A stretch of DNA of 64,000 bases from Puffinus mauretanicus (taxonomy: Eukaryota; Chordata; Aves; Procellariiformes; Procellariidae), in NCBI GenBank assembly GCA_023333565.1, contig JAJKFH010001679.1:186001-250000 (forward strand). The letters run 5' to 3'. The position numbers were made by a program, and so were the translations under genes. Shown in pieces: positions 44,901 to 60,400 of the stretch. How positions within the stretch are numbered: the stretch's first letter is position 1; each line of letters starts with the position of its first letter. The notes beneath the pieces are model-generated. The model searched no databases. It was not told the DNA's origin and saw only the letters and a program-made list of their open reading frames with translations.

Positions 44901-47900
44901 CAGAAAAAAAGAAAACCAAAAGCAAAACCCAAAACAATTTACAGTCATGAGACCAATTTTGTGGAAAAACTATTAATCATTGCTCAGTGTTTTGATATAA
45001 CCAGGAAAGATTAATAAAAACATAGGAATAAGTTTTTTTTAAAAAAGTATGAACATAAAAAACCCCAAACCACACAAAAATTAAGTCTTAACAACGTACA
45101 TTAAAAGCAGATTGAACTTAAAAAAATAAAACAAAATCTAGGAACATTTCACTATGTAGACCAGAAAAGATGGATAGAAGCTGAGCAATTGAAAAGGGAT
45201 TCTCTACTTCTTGGATACAAATTTAACACAGATAAAAGTTGATCCAAATAAACACATTCGATTCACACAAATGCGCTGTTTTATAGGTCTACAGAATGCA
45301 GTCACTAAGCCAGGTAGAAAGAACCTGTTCCATTTTATGCAGGTTTATCGATGAAAAATCCTACGACAATTCCCTTTCAGTGTCAGGCAAAATTTGCATT
45401 CTAATGGTCTCCCTCTTGAAGACATCTTTACGTCATTTTATACAAGTAAATATAAAGGTTAAAGCAGTATCTACAGAGAAGCTCACACTGTTACATTATA
45501 GTCAACGTAAAAGGTTTAAAAAATACTTATTGTTTACTTCTCCAATAGTGGGATTTTCCAAGTTTAAACATGCCTGTTCTCTTCTGCTAAAGGAGTCCTG
45601 TAATCTGCATTTTACGTGTTAAGACTGTACATATTTACCAGCTGTACGGGTACTTTTTTTTAATACGCATTTATTCTACAGAATAGCAGTAAGAAGAAAC
45701 AGTCCATGTTATCAGAAAGTGGTAATTTCACCTACCCAAACACATACATGGTCTTGGTTCGAAAGCAGAATTATAATCATAGGCTTTTTCTTGCTCAACA
45801 GTTGGAACTTGAACATACTGCCTCATCCTGGATATGATTTCACTCCCCGGGTACTCTCTCCTTTTTCAGAAATGTGCTCTCTCACACTAGCATAGAAGCA
45901 GTTACTTCACACGAGGGCTCTGCAATACTGTAAGCTTATCTGATTAGCTCTGTGACATCTACATAAAGCCACCAAACACGTGAAAAACTTCAGTATCAAA
46001 TTCTGTTAACAAGGCCAGGCACAAGAAAAGAGAAAAGAATAAAAGATACATCATCAATGTGTGATTCACAGCTCATCGAATGAAACTGCACAAAGCCAGT
46101 TTCATTACTTCAACTTCCCCAGAACACACAGTTCATTATTTCTGTCACTACAAGCAAAAAATCAGTATAGTTTCAGAAAAAAACGTGTTCAGTCAGCTAT
46201 CACATATCACTGTAGAGTGATAAATATTTTAGCAAAACATACTCACTTGATCTTGCTCAAGAATGGCCAGAAAAAAATTATTTAAGGCAGACTGCTGACC
46301 AAAAAGGCTTTTTAAACAGAAGGATTTATCTCTAAGATTAGAGATTTAGAAATTAATAGGTTAATGAAATTAACATTATCTCTAATAATACTTCAGAATT
46401 TAAGAAGCAAGGATTATAGAATTTAAATCCTTAACATCCTTACTCACAAAGATCATGACACATGAGGTAGAAAATCAATTTTAAGTTAAGCAATTCTGAA
46501 GTTACTTTCTGGCTTCACATTACTTCGCATCTTTTTATTATTTTACTTCCTACATTACATCCACTTGGGTAACACAAATACAGGATTTTCATATAGGTAT
46601 TTTTATAAACCCTGGCAATTATGAAGTACTGTTTTTAATAAAATCACAACGTAACAATAATTTCCACTAAATAACAATTACATACCAATTCTAGATTTAA
46701 GAGACTAGTGCTAATAAACTAGTGTTTACTGCAAATAAATTCAGAGAAACGCTGAGCTGCACAGAAACTGTCACCACACAGTTTACTAAAGAAACTCTTT
46801 TATCAAAACTTAGCAAAACAGAAAAAAAATGGATTATATTATTTATCTAATGCTAGAATTTCTTCCAAAATTTTGTAATGCTGTCTAATATTGTTGTCAA
46901 CTGTTTGCAGAACATTAACAACCTGAACCAAGATTTCATGTTCACTCACTGAATATTTTTGTTATGTCCCAAGCTTGGATCTATCATCCATATCTTTATT
47001 GTCTATCTTCCAAGATTTAGAAAAAAAAAAATCTGATTCTATCAAAAACTAGTATAATTAACATAAAAATTTGAATCTACAGATAAATGCGTGTTTTGCT
47101 AATATCAAGAAACTGAGCAATATTAAAATTACATTTGGTTGCTCAATGTAGTTAAATATAACTATGTAAAAATTGAGTACTTCATTTTTATACATTAAAC
47201 TTTTGTTCTACTTATTTTTCTATCTCTGAGATGAAAAATATAAACAAAAAAATTTGTTTCAAATATCTAGAGGACAATGCATAAAATAACACTTCAACCA
47301 CTACACTAACTGGTTAGTTTTGAACTGTTAATATCCGTTGATGCATTTTATTTAGAACTAAAACTATTTTCAAGGGCATTGCCCTTCCACTATTAGAAAC
47401 AGATCAAATATTTTAGAACAAAGAAATTATTCTGGCCATATAAGGGAGTTAATTAAAAATATTCTTCAACCTGCTATAAAAAGAACAACTGCTGTAAGGA
47501 CGCGCTCATCAGCCATTGCAATGTCCCTGTAATGCACTCCCAGAGAGAACAGAGAACTTACACAGACAAGATGAAGTCCCATCCCCCAGATAAGCCTCTC
47601 CTCCACCTCTCACCCTAGTGCTATTTGACTTCTAAACAGCTGGTTTCTAGCCTCTCTCCACCAAAACACAGCAAAAAAAATGTCCAACATGCAGATGAAA
47701 TTTCTGTCTTGAGAACACGATATTCATCTTCATGTCAACTTCTGATTCCCATGACAGCAAAATCTCAGCCAATGTGGAAAATTCCACCCACTACCTAGGT
47801 TTGGCAATTTTACATTTATTTTTAAAAATATGTTGGTGCTCAGACAATTTGAAACAAATAAAAAAAAAAAACAAACAACTTTCTCCCAAAAATTTATTCT

Positions 47901-48619
47901 TACAGTAGAGCTGTAAAGCTAATTATAAAGCTAATTGTGGTGTGATATGACTTCAAGGTGTGTTCTTCTATATTTGAATCAATATGGAGAGATGCACAGT
48001 ATGCTGCAGTGAAAAGCTTGTAAAAATGATTTGAATATAAGTCTTTTGTGAAAACGAGAAATGACAATGCACGTCAAGCTACCAGTAAGAAGCAGGGGAA
48101 AAAAAAAAAAAAAAAGACCTAGTCAAATAAGGCTTAACACTAAGCTTCTTCAATGAAGTATTCTTTTCAGAACCATTAGTAATTAAAACAAATCCCCAGG
48201 GAAGTTATTATCTTTGGGACGGTGTCTTTTAACGACTTCTAATCCATTAAAAGGAAGTTTTCCATTACATCAAGTTCTCCGGTTGCATTTTTTTCCCGCA
48301 AGTTCCACCGCCTGCAGTGTTTCCATACTGTCTCTTCTTTCTCCCACCTTTGTTGTTTTCACATAGTAACTTTGTTTTACTTGCTCATTTCTGTTCTCTT
48401 CAACACCGCCTCCTCCTTTTCTACTCTGAGATAGTACCAGCACTCTCTATTTTTAATACAGTATTAAGAATATCTAAAATTAATCTGGTTCCAGTGAAAG
48501 AAGCTCTACGGCTTATTATGAATTTTGCTTCTTAGTTCTTGTCCTTACTTATATTCCTACTAAGCTGGCCATAACAAGGTCATTTACTTCTCATCACTAA
48601 AGCAATACAAAAAGGGAAT

Positions 48620-51480
48620 TTTGTCACTCCGACTTCAGAAGACACCTGGAAAGACACATCTTCATAAATCTCCTTGAACCCTCTCCGTCAAAGCTGGCAC
48701 TGATAACCTGTAAAAAAATTGGGTAAATTCTAACTTTCATTCCTGCTTTCAATACTGGGTTCGTAGTCAGGAAATGAGTTCTAGGTGATAAACCCAGAGG
48801 AGGAAGGAGAAAGGAGAAAAAAAAAAAAAAAAGAAGGTTTTCTGTCATGACACTCCTATTTCTAAACAAATACTGATTTCAAGGTGTTTTGTAAATCAGT
48901 GAAAAATGGGGACATAAGCAAACTACTGGACTAAAGGAGAAGGGGAGGGAAAAGGAGACTCCTAGCTCTTTGTGTAATCTCTGAAGCTCATGAACTGGCA
49001 TTATTCCTCCATCCAGACAAGTAGTAGAGCATGGAGCAGATTCATAACGAACACTGACAAAATACCCACTGTACTTAAAGGCCTCATCCAGTAACACACT
49101 GAGCCATCAGGATATCCTTTACCTACTATTTAATTCGGAATAAAAAAAGTAAAGAACGATTGACATTATCACAGCAGCCTCCTTCCACTCTCACTACTTA
49201 ACAAGAATACTTCGATCTCTCTCTCCCTGTCCAAACGCCTGGCTCCTCCGAGGATCAGTGGGTACCGGTGAACGGAGTCTGCCCAGCGCAGTTATGATCC
49301 TGGCACAGAAGTAAGCCCCCAGTACCAGACAGACCATCCTGTTCAAAGCCTGGCTTCACCTGGACCCTAACCACTTCTCTAACCCAGATGAGCAATTTTC
49401 CCAATACCGCATCCTTGAAGACTTCACAACTGCGGAGGATAGCTGCAGGTGACAGATAAGCATGCTGTAACCTTTGTAGACACTCAAAGGCCAACAAACA
49501 TGCTTTACACTCCTCCACAGGTTCCACTGAGGAAGAGGGGCTGCCACACCTACACCTCCCCTACCACCTTCTTCCCACTTCATTGCAGGTAGGGAGCGAC
49601 ATCTAACACGGGAGACCATTCTACAGAAGATGCTGCAGCACCTCAGGACTGAGATGGACATTGTGCTTGAAGGAGAGGAAAGACACTATGGAAGGCATGA
49701 TTGAAAGGTAACAGGACAAGCAGCAACACTTAGTCTATCTCCAGCATGGCTAGGGGTCGATAACAAAGATTTCGTGAGGGATGCCAGGGGCAAAACTATT
49801 CCCAAAGGGCCACTGTCTCCCTCTGGAGCCTTCAAACCATACGTCTGGTCAGCAGGTTGGCCAACTACAGGTAAAAATATATACTTGGCTAAATGCCTCT
49901 GTAAGCTTTGGTGACTGCTACTTAAGCCCAGGCTACAGAATCCCTCCCAGATGCTCAAGCTGGTCATACCTTTTCTTCCCAGTCCCAGCTTCAGACAGCA
50001 AGGCAGACAGCTGACAGGGACTTTCTCTGTGCCACTCGCCCCACACCCAGTTCTAGTTTTAAAAGTTCTAAACTAGATTTTCCACACTCCCTTTCCCACT
50101 GCATTTCCTCACAGATTACGGGACACAGCCCTCATTCCCAGCAAGGAAGAAAATTATTTTGTTTTTTGAACAGTTGCTGCTCACTTCTGTTTTGCTACAG
50201 GAATTCATGTGCATTAAGCCATTGCCTTTAAAGCACCACCCCTTGTATATGCGTTTATTTTGAGAATGAGAGGGGAGGGGAAGAAAAGGGCATCAACAAG
50301 AAGCTGGGACAAGAGCATGGGTCTGGATACAACTCTAGGCAGAGCATTAGGACATGGTATGTTGATAGTCTATTAACTAGGGGCTAAAGCAAAGCCAACC
50401 ATCTATGTTGCGATGTTGCAAATTACACAAGCTCCCATTGTAAATGTGGTAATATTATAATTAACGGTACATTTAAAGTCTCAGGCAGTAGCACATATGG
50501 ATTACTTGGCATCTCTTAGAACACAAACGGTCCCTGAAACACCATGAACAGTTCTGCCTTTCAGCAGATGTCTTGACTCCAAGGTCAGAATCATAAAAGA
50601 AACTGGAATGACTCCTGACACATGGGAAAGTTGCCAAAACGTCTAAAGATCTACCTTGCTGGTCAACTGAAATCTGTATTACATAGTAGCCTCTTCTGGT
50701 TTTGAAGCTGTGGCTTCCCTACACCAAGCAACAGATGGGACAGCGTCAAACACTCCTCCTTTTGGAAGGTCATGAAGATTCTGTCAATGCTACACATTTG
50801 AAGAGAGCTTGAAGGTTAGCACTGGTAAACTTTGACCACCACCTGCCCTACAGAAGACAAGCTCACTTCAAACCAATGAGTAACTGGTCAGCAAGTGCCC
50901 AGGGTTGCAAGTCTTCTCAGGGTGATAACACCTGAAACCTTGTACATTGAAAAATCTGAATGTAGAGAAGCATGAAGAAGTTTCCTGACTACTGCTACTT
51001 TTTCCGTTTTCTTAAGACGATGCAGCTTGTTTTCTTGACCCAATCCATGGAGGAGGAACACAGCTGCAGTGGTGAGACTCCCAGAATTGTATGCTGCTGC
51101 TGCCCATCTCCTTCCTCAGAGAAAATGATGCTCAGAACAGTTGTGTCACTTCTTTATCACAGGTATCCTATGACTGCAGTATCTAGACTGGGAGGATTAA
51201 ATTCTCCACTCCTGCCCAATGGTGCCTTGCAGCACACGTTGCCCAAATGCACAGTGCTGAAACAGATCAGGGAGCAGGTGCCACATTGAATTGCACAAAG
51301 AAAAATAAGGCATGAGAAGCTTTCTGTGAGCGACAGCATGTGCGTCATGATTAAAAGTCCTGATGATGAGGAAACAAAGGTTCACAGGCCTTCTTTCTGG
51401 AAGCCTCAAAGCTAATGCAAGGGGAAGGTTTAGCTCGGGGACCTAGATTTTAACTAGTTCAGAGTAAACCACTGAACTGT
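48620..51480. other. Compositionally distinct block, unidentified
   Basis: Compared with the AT-rich intron on both sides, this stretch has many more G and C, few long A/T runs and overlapping short open frames on both strands (for example minus 49255-49527 and 49356-49661, plus 50972-51289). I cannot match it to an exon, LTR or LINE. It could be a decayed retroelement, an old retrocopy, or a regulatory or non-coding RNA region of the first intron. Confidence 0.4.
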
Positions 51481-54400
51481 ATATAGGACATGTAAAAGTG
51501 TGTTATTCTATATATCCTTTTTTCTATTAAAACACCCCAAATGCCAACATAAGCATGGCCAGAGCTTCAAAAACAAGTTTTACCCTCATTTGAGCATACT
51601 CTGCTATAGACTTGAGTGCATATACACAGATTTTGAAAAACATTTCCTAATTAGAAAGAAAACTTTCTGTAGACAAGTAGTTCAATACCACATTACATAA
51701 ATTTGATTTCCTGCACACACATACACACAGTACATAGAAAGAGCTGTTACAAGGTTCTGAATTGTATTCTCTGCTCCAAAACAGTGAGATTTAAGAGTAG
51801 AATATATGCCTATCTCGGACCAGATATCACAGCTAATTAAAAAGCAGTTTCCCCCACTCCTGTAATTTCTAATCTGCCACAGAGTACACAAGGAATATAC
51901 ATGCAGCTGATTGCTCTTCTGTCCATCTTCAGTACCTAAAAGGCTACGTCCCTTTGCTACTGCCACTCTGTTTCCCACCAAACTAAACTGTTCAGTCTAG
52001 GAGACAGACAGCTTTATATTTATACACAAAGAAGTAGTTATATATACACATACTGTTAATCAGCAAGTCTTTGCTGTCTCAGCTTTCTGTAGAAACCAGA
52101 CAGGACATCTATGGGCACACAGGCTCATTGGTTTCTACAGCAATCCAAGCATTCTTCCCCGCAACCAACAATTCCCACCATGCTGCAATTCCAACATCAG
52201 ATTCAATTTGCAAAAATAATGTTCTGTCAGTTCTGAAGAACTTTAAGCTCATGTCTAAACTAATGTCAATAACAGATTACAAACTCTTTCAAAAAACCAA
52301 AAGTTTTGGATCCAGCTTGCACTGCATTTGTGACAAGACAAGAGAACTCTGCTAGCTCAGTCATATCAGACACAGATCAATTACAATTTAATAACTATTC
52401 GTATTTTATTACCTATGAAGTTCAAAAGTACAGTGTCAGCATCTTGAAGTCCTTTTCTAATCCTTAAACAGTTATGTTCTAGTTTAATGAAAAAGGAAGA
52501 ATGTTTTAATTGCATAAATTATTCTGTATTTTTTAGAACTACAGAAGGAGACCACAAAATATCTGTGAAGATTTACCTTCACATATTTCCTTGCATATTA
52601 ACAGCTTTACAAAAGTATCAGGAAGAGGTTCTGATTTAGTATAACGGTATAGCTAAGTGTTAGGTTGAAATTCCTTATGCATTCTCTTACTAAGGAATGA
52701 GTAAGCATTCTCAAGCCACAATTAAAGACCCGGCATGCCCATTTCAAGCCAAAGTACAGACCTTAATCAGCAAAATACTGTAACAAGTCCAAGAACAATT
52801 TAGAATCACAATTGTGCTCTTCTTTAAAAATGAAAGGACCGAGACCTTTAACAGATCTCAAGTTGGACATGAAAAGGAAGGCTGAGTTATACAAGCGCCA
52901 ACTATTTTTTAAAATCTTGGGGTCTAGAATTCTACTCAGACTTTACATGATATAAATCTATTTTCTAAAAAGCCACTGAATTTATAAAGAACTAAAAAAA
53001 TGTTTATTTTGAAATCAAATATTTACCTTTTCTCACATAATTGTTAGGGATTTTGTACATCTTTACAAAAGATTAATTTTTACTGCCATGTTTCTAGTTT
53101 AGAAAAACAATTCATTATTTGAAAGAAGCCAAAGTTCTTAAAATACCAGTACTTCAGTAGCGTTCACTTCATGAGCTTAGTTATTTGCACATGTACATTA
53201 TCAAAGGCTAAACAGTTCTTTACCTACAATGAAATCTTTTTGCTCTGAATTAAAAGCATGCAAGTCAGACTACTGCAATATTCATTCTACACAAATACAT
53301 TTACTGATTTAAACTTCTGTTCAAGAAAACAGCATGTACTCCATAAACAGATTTAACTAATTTGCTTTTTATATTTTGTACTTAGGCAAATTAAGAAGTT
53401 TCCTAGTTTACAAATTACTTGCTATTCCTAAGATTCTTAAATATACCTTTGCAAGGCAAGGATTCTATAATTGTTTTAACTTTTGAAATTTAAACAATTA
53501 TGAGACATCCCTTACGTTAGAAAATTTCATACTGACCTCTACATGGGTACCAAAAGGCTTGTATTCTTTGAGCCAGCTGGGTTACCAGTAAGAGTCATAG
53601 GTCATTCCCTTGAACACATCAGCTACAAACAGAATTTGCTAGTGTACTTCATAGACACGAACTCCAGAATATGGAATCAAGCAGAACTTTGGCTGTTCAG
53701 CTAAGTACCTTCAAAACAGCAAAATCCGGAACTGTTCACCTTTGGACATGATCATTAGCTGAAATCTACAAGTTAGTAGATGAGGAAGAGTCTCATTCAT
53801 CTACCTACCCCAACTTTCTATTCATTCCTGTCTAATTCCTGCACAAATTAATCTTGAATGATGTAACTTTCTAGAAATTAAATAGTACTCTTTGAAAGCA
53901 GAGAGTCACGTACACAGCTAACTTGTATCTTCAGCAATTCACAAGGTACCTGATTCTCTAGAGAGCCACTGGGGATCCTAGCGGTCAATGATGGGAAAGA
54001 AAGTCCATATACCATGTAAAGGGAAGGCCAAAATATTTTTAAAAGCAGTTTAACCCGGTCTTTCCACAGAGACATGCATTTAATCACATAGTGGAAAACT
54101 TACCCCCCCCTCCCAAAAATCAATTTTTCTTTGTTGTCATGCATAAAAAAATAGGACACTTGCATGCATAATCAGCATGAGCCTTCTTACCCTTTCGTCC
54201 CATGACTGAGAAATCAATAGCAAACAATGCTGCACATGAAGGTTAATCGACTGATAGGAAAACCAGTTGCAAAGTGATTTCTGTAAATAACAACGATAGC
54301 CATATTTTAATAAAACCTGAAAAAACTATTAAGCTACGTTTTAACATTCGGTGAACTGTCCATGTATAGTTTAAAAGCACATAAAGGCTTTGATGGGGAC

Positions 54401-57400
54401 AGAATTAAGCTCATCTCTAAAGCACTTGATTTCCTATGTTATGGGCCCAGATTGGCATATATAAATGACAACAGCTTAAAAAAATAAATTCTTCAGGTTT
54501 TGACAAGGAATGGATGAAACAAAATTGTTCATTTCTCTGAAGTGTGTTCCAAAACAAATGGTAGGAATGAAAGGAAGAACGATGTTAATGATGTTACTAG
54601 ACATTATTTGCAATGTGTTAATACAAGTGATTGTCACTTTCTGTGGAACTGCTCCTCAACATTAACTTTCCCAAATGGGGTTAAGATGATGCGTCCACAG
54701 AGAGAATTAACAGCTAACAGAAAACAAAAAAATGAACACTTGTTCAAATTTAACAAGTCTTAAAGAAATCCATGCAGATTCATTAAAGAATATAGAAGCA
54801 ACCACACCAATGGCACACAAAGTTGCTTAGGGTATCACGAGTAGAATAAACAGGTGTACAAAGAGCCACAGTTTTCCAGCTACAAGTTCCTGGGTTTTTT
54901 TTCTTAGCTTAATCAAAGGATACATTTAGAGAACTTACTACTTTTTTCTTTTCAGTGTAGAAAAGACAATCACCTAAAAATCAGCTGAAAAAAATCTGTA
55001 TCTAAGTGTTTACATATTGAAAGCTTTTACTGTATATTATTATGCAAAGAATCCATTATATATTTTGTGACCATAGTTACAGATATTCTGAAATACAGTT
55101 ATTTTCCTTTACTGGCCTAGGTCTAGCAAATGACGAACTGCCCAAGGAAGCCCAAACCATGACATACCCTTGGCAGCTGTTTTTCAAGTTCCTGTGTTCG
55201 TTAGGTTAGTAGTTGAAAGATGGACTTGATACAGGGCTGCTTGTCTTTCTCATCCTCTAAGGTACTAGAATCAGGCAGCAGACAATGATTTGAGATACTC
55301 CCCCATGTAACTCTTCTGTAATAGCCGAAATATGAAAACTTTATAGGATTATAATGTATTTATTTTAACACTATTCTAAGCAGTCAACAATACTGTCAGA
55401 AAACTAACAGGGTTTCTACTGCCTATAAAATAAATTAAAGCAATTAAGAAAAATGCTTCATTAAGTGAAAGGTCCCATTTAGGGTTTTAAAGTGTCAAGG
55501 ATACATGAGAAACATACTCCAGATGAGGAAAAAAGTATGTTAGATAGAAAGAGTGGAGAAAGTTATTAATAAGAACTATGGCTTAATTTTCACTAAAAAC
55601 ATTAGAATGCTTAGCCCATGAAATATTTATACAGACAGATTTAGGAACACATCTCCAGCCACCATGGGTATTTTAGAACTGTATTTGACAGGGAAATAAA
55701 TCTTCCCTTCTCATTAACAATCTTGTTATTACTTACTTATTATATACAGAATAAAAACTAGAATTGCAGAAGAGAAATAAATGCATTTCCCAAAATTGTT
55801 GTGAGGGAAGAAACCCAAAATGAGGAGATTATCTGCCTCCTAAAATGCATTAAGTACATTAAATACGAGTTAAGAATTCACTCATTTCAAATTCCATTTC
55901 AAGTGCTCTTTTCCTTCCTACACTTGGCAAGGAAGCTCTATTCAAAACAAAAATTGTAATTTTAAGTTTGTTGGTTTTTTTTCTTTTTGTTTGGGGGTGA
56001 GGGGTGGGTTGGTTGTTTGTTTAAAGACCATGAAGCAACCTAACTGAAAGCAGTAACATCCAAGAACAAAGAAAAAAGACAATCACTATTCAATTGTTCT
56101 ATCTTCTATTTACTTTCATCTCACATAAACTCGGGAAGCCACCAGTACACACCAACTGCAGACTAGCTGTCTCTGCAAAGACAACTAGCAAAAAGCCGCA
56201 TGGTGTTTCAAAAGGTGAGGAAACAAAATGTTACGTAGTTTAATGAGAAGCAATCAATGCATTGAGCATACTTGGAGAAGCATTCTGAAGTTACCAAAAC
56301 AGTCACTTCACTGTAACCAAGAACAGGCCAAATCATGGAAGATTTTCCACATAACTGATACATGTATCTCTTAAATCAGAGTGGTTTCTTTCTAACTGGC
56401 AAATATTTGACAGAACAGCATAGGGGATATTCATATTACTAAACTTCACAGCAGTAATTCAAGGGAAGAATGTGGGAAAATTACATTTGTCAAAATCCTT
56501 ATTTTTATTTATTTGCTCTCTTAATTTGCATGTTACAGTCAGTCATACAAGGACCTGCTAATCAGCAGCTAAAATCAGTTTAACATAACAATCATTATTA
56601 ACAAAACCTTGAAAATCAAAGATATAATTAAGTATGTTAATGGAATAAGTAAGAACAAGAGAAAAGAATAAGAAAAGAAAAAATAAAAAAAAAATCACAC
56701 GTATAGCTACCACAAGTAAAATACATTCTCATAGTCAGTAGGTGTTCTCACCTGTATCACACATAATTCTTCTAGTCCAAGCAATTTCATTTTAGTATAA
56801 AATCCACCTTTAAGTTAAATATTTAATTGAAGTCAGGGAATACAGCCAGTAAGTAGGTTAGCTGTTTTTGAAAAAACTCATTATCTACCAAATTGTGTCT
56901 CAAATCTGATTAAGTGTGAGTATCGGGAACATAATGTCCAAAAAGAAAAGTGTCTTAAATAAATGTTTTGATATATAATTTAGCTATGTTTTTTTCCTTA
57001 ACAGAAGCATTTGTAATGTTTCAATTCAAATGCAGCCAACAAAAAAAACCCTACCAAAACCACCCATGTTCCATAACATAAGTATGTTAAATGAAATTGT
57101 CTGCAGAAATTATTGAATAGGGAAATTGAGAGCAAACTTGTGACGAATGAAAAACACATACTGCCTGTACTGCAGAGGCTATCTGGTTACAAGTTCTTTG
57201 ATTTTGTTTTTAAATAAATGGACTAATTAATCTTTCAATCCACAGTTTCTTTGTGATAAGGCACAGCTAAATCGGTTCATAAAATAGTTGTGGCTCAAAT
57301 CGACCTACTCCTACTGTGTTATAATAGCAGTGAGAAAACACATTTGCTTTCTCAACATTTCAGAACTTGCATTTCAACTTCAGACGAAAACACCAAGTTT

Positions 57401-60400
57401 GTAAGCGTATCTTGCAGCAGGGCCCATGTTATTTGCACGAAAGGAGCTATACATAAAGTTATAGCTACAAGGAATATAGGGAAAAGCAATGGTTTGGCAA
57501 GGTTGCTACAAGTGCTGCTGCAATTATATAGCATTATACCTCCACTCCAGACTAGATGTCAATACAGATGCCATGCCATGGCTAGTCAAAACCAAGCTCT
57601 TTTAATCTTAAGAGAGCAGACTGAAAATCTTCTATTTATGGGCTATTACTGTATTGAGACAAAAACCTTAACATTATTTCATTAAAGACGCAATGCAGCA
57701 CTATATCCCCATATTCTTAAATGGGAACACTAAACAGCAACATCAATAAAATATTTGATAATCCAATACTAACAAACAACTACTGCAGAGACCAGTACCC
57801 ATGATTGAGATGAGGTTAAATGAGAAGAATATTATCTTTGGTTATCTGCTGATGTTCACCTCTCCCCCTCTCAATACCACATCCCAGTTCTGACTACATG
57901 CATATTTTTTTGACAGTTAATATTGAGGGAGATAAAAAGTATATTGTCCTGTGAATGTTCATGTACAATAACTTCAAGACTAACTTCTAAAGTGTCTCTA
58001 GGAACAGCTACAGTGCCCAGAAAGACTAATTAAGTCTCCTTGTCCAGTCTTTCCATAAAACCAGTATCTTGGGCTCTCCTGATCTTCAAACCACCACTTT
58101 TAGACCTAGACATTCCCTAACTACTGTACTGCAAAAAAGGGCTAAAAATATTACCAGGAACTGATATAGAGACTCAGGAAAGCAAGCAAGACAACACTGG
58201 AAGAGGAGTTGGTCAGGATGACCCGAAAACGCCATCAAACTTTACTTTTAACTAGATATTATTATTCTACTTCATTTATAAAGAACTTGTTCTAGCATGA
58301 CAGAAACCATTTTTGGAAAATATTTCACTCTAACAGCCTTTTCCACATTTTACTCCAAAAGATCCTCAACACACTTGCTGATGTGTGAGATGAGAGAACT
58401 CCACATGAAAAAAAAAAAAAAAAGAAAACAAAATCCCAGCCTTTACAAACAGCTGAGCTTTTCAGATTTCAAGGACAAATACTTTAAGATTTCAAAGTAA
58501 CACTAAATGGTAGCAACCTCTTTCATCAATATGCTCTGAAAAGAATCCTGTGGAATCTCTGAAGAAGCCTAAATTAGCAGGCAGAAGCTTTCCCTTTCAC
58601 ATGCAACAAAGTTGACGTCTTGAAGGCTGTCTCTATGCACATTAATAAAAAGTACAACTAGCCACAAAGTGATGCTTGCTTGCATTAAAATCTAATCATA
58701 GTTCTTCATCACTACAGTTTTTGGAAAGAAAGTATTAAGAAAGTACTGTTATTTTGTAAGAATTGCAATACACATGCATCTGTTAGGTTACCTTCCCTTC
58801 ACCCACACACTTAAGCTCATCAAATGTACACAGAAGAGAAATAAATAGCTGCATAGTTCTGAATGTCTCACTAGAGATAAATATAGCAATCAGTTGTTTG
58901 GTCTCCATGAAGTTCCATCTGACTCTGTAGCGATGCAGACTCTACATGCATGAGGGTAAATAGTGTTAATAATGACCCTGAACATCAGCATACCTGGTTT
59001 AGGAGGGGGGAAAAAAAAAAAAAATCATCTTACTTTTCCAGTTTAATTGTTTAAAAAAACCACACACTGCTTCACAGCAGAGTGACTACCATGATAGAGG
59101 CCTTAATAGTACCAAACACTGCAATCGAACAGCAGCAGTTCACTGTATTACAAAAGTTGAACCACAGTAGTTGGAACAATTGATGCCAGCCGCTTCTCAT
59201 GTGAATATACAATACATACATATTTGCCACTATTGTGTTACAAAAACTCATGTCTATGTAGAGAAATAATTTCAACTATTTAACACAAAAGCAGTAAGTA
59301 CCTCACTAAATACTTACAGTAAGGTATTTTACATGACAGTGGTTCAAACAACACAACATAGAATTACTGCAAGACATTTTTAGTACCCAGTAGTCACAGC
59401 TTATTACAAATCTTAAGTTACTGGGGAAAAAAAAAAAATTGCTCAAACATTTCCTCATGAAATTAAACATTTGTGAAATTCATTACAAACCCATAACTAA
59501 AGTGCACTCAGTATGATTGGCACTGTAACTTTATGAAGACTTCTTTATCCTCTGGATAAAGCAGTCTGCTTTATCCAAAGACTGGTGCTAGTAATTTTAC
59601 TAGAGACCATGCAGGATTTTCCTAAATAGAAAACAGAAAAATAAAAAAAAATTTAGTTGGAATTAATACTATTATAACACATTTCATAACTTGAGCCTTT
59701 GTGTTAGGGACATTTGCTACTCTTCAAGGTAAATAATAATTTGATTCTTAGAAACACCTGCCTCAAAAATCTCATTTAACTTTGAATGTTAAAAATTTTA
59801 AGTCTTATCACTTTATATCCTAAATAGTAATTCTATCTTCTATAAAAAAATACTTGTAATTTTCGAAAGATAGGATTATAGCTATATCGGAATGTATTTT
59901 TACTTTCTGAATACAACTATTTCAGAACATAATTTAAATGATAAAATTCATCAATGTTAAACTGTGAACTTCTTATCAAAAAGGAAAGTGCAGAGCCCAT
60001 ACTAGGTTCCTTTGAAAAATATATGGAGATTTGCAAAGGCAGAGCCTGGATAATATTGAGATCTTAAATATCTTAAAAATGACTGCAAGTATAATTTTTT
60101 TTTTCCATTTTAATTTTGGTAGAATTTTTAATCCCCAAAGAAAATATCGTAATACTAAACCCCTAAATACTGTCTTAACATACTTAAGGTAACAATACTT
60201 ACTGCCAGGCATTGTTAATCAGGAATCTGTCTTCAATTTTGCAAAAATATAATAAGCTATAAAGAAAACAAAAATATCAAGTCAAGACAATAGCTTTAGA
60301 CAATTTACATCCAAATGTGCATAGAAACTTATGCAGAAAGAGACAAAGTCACAGTCTTCAGCTCCAATATCAAAGAGGTTGTTACCACAGAAACCCAGAT

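Noticed and set aside
57290..57685. Plus-strand open frame of 131 codons
   Set aside because: No family resemblance, no nearby promoter-like or splice context that I can defend, and ordinary AT-rich composition.
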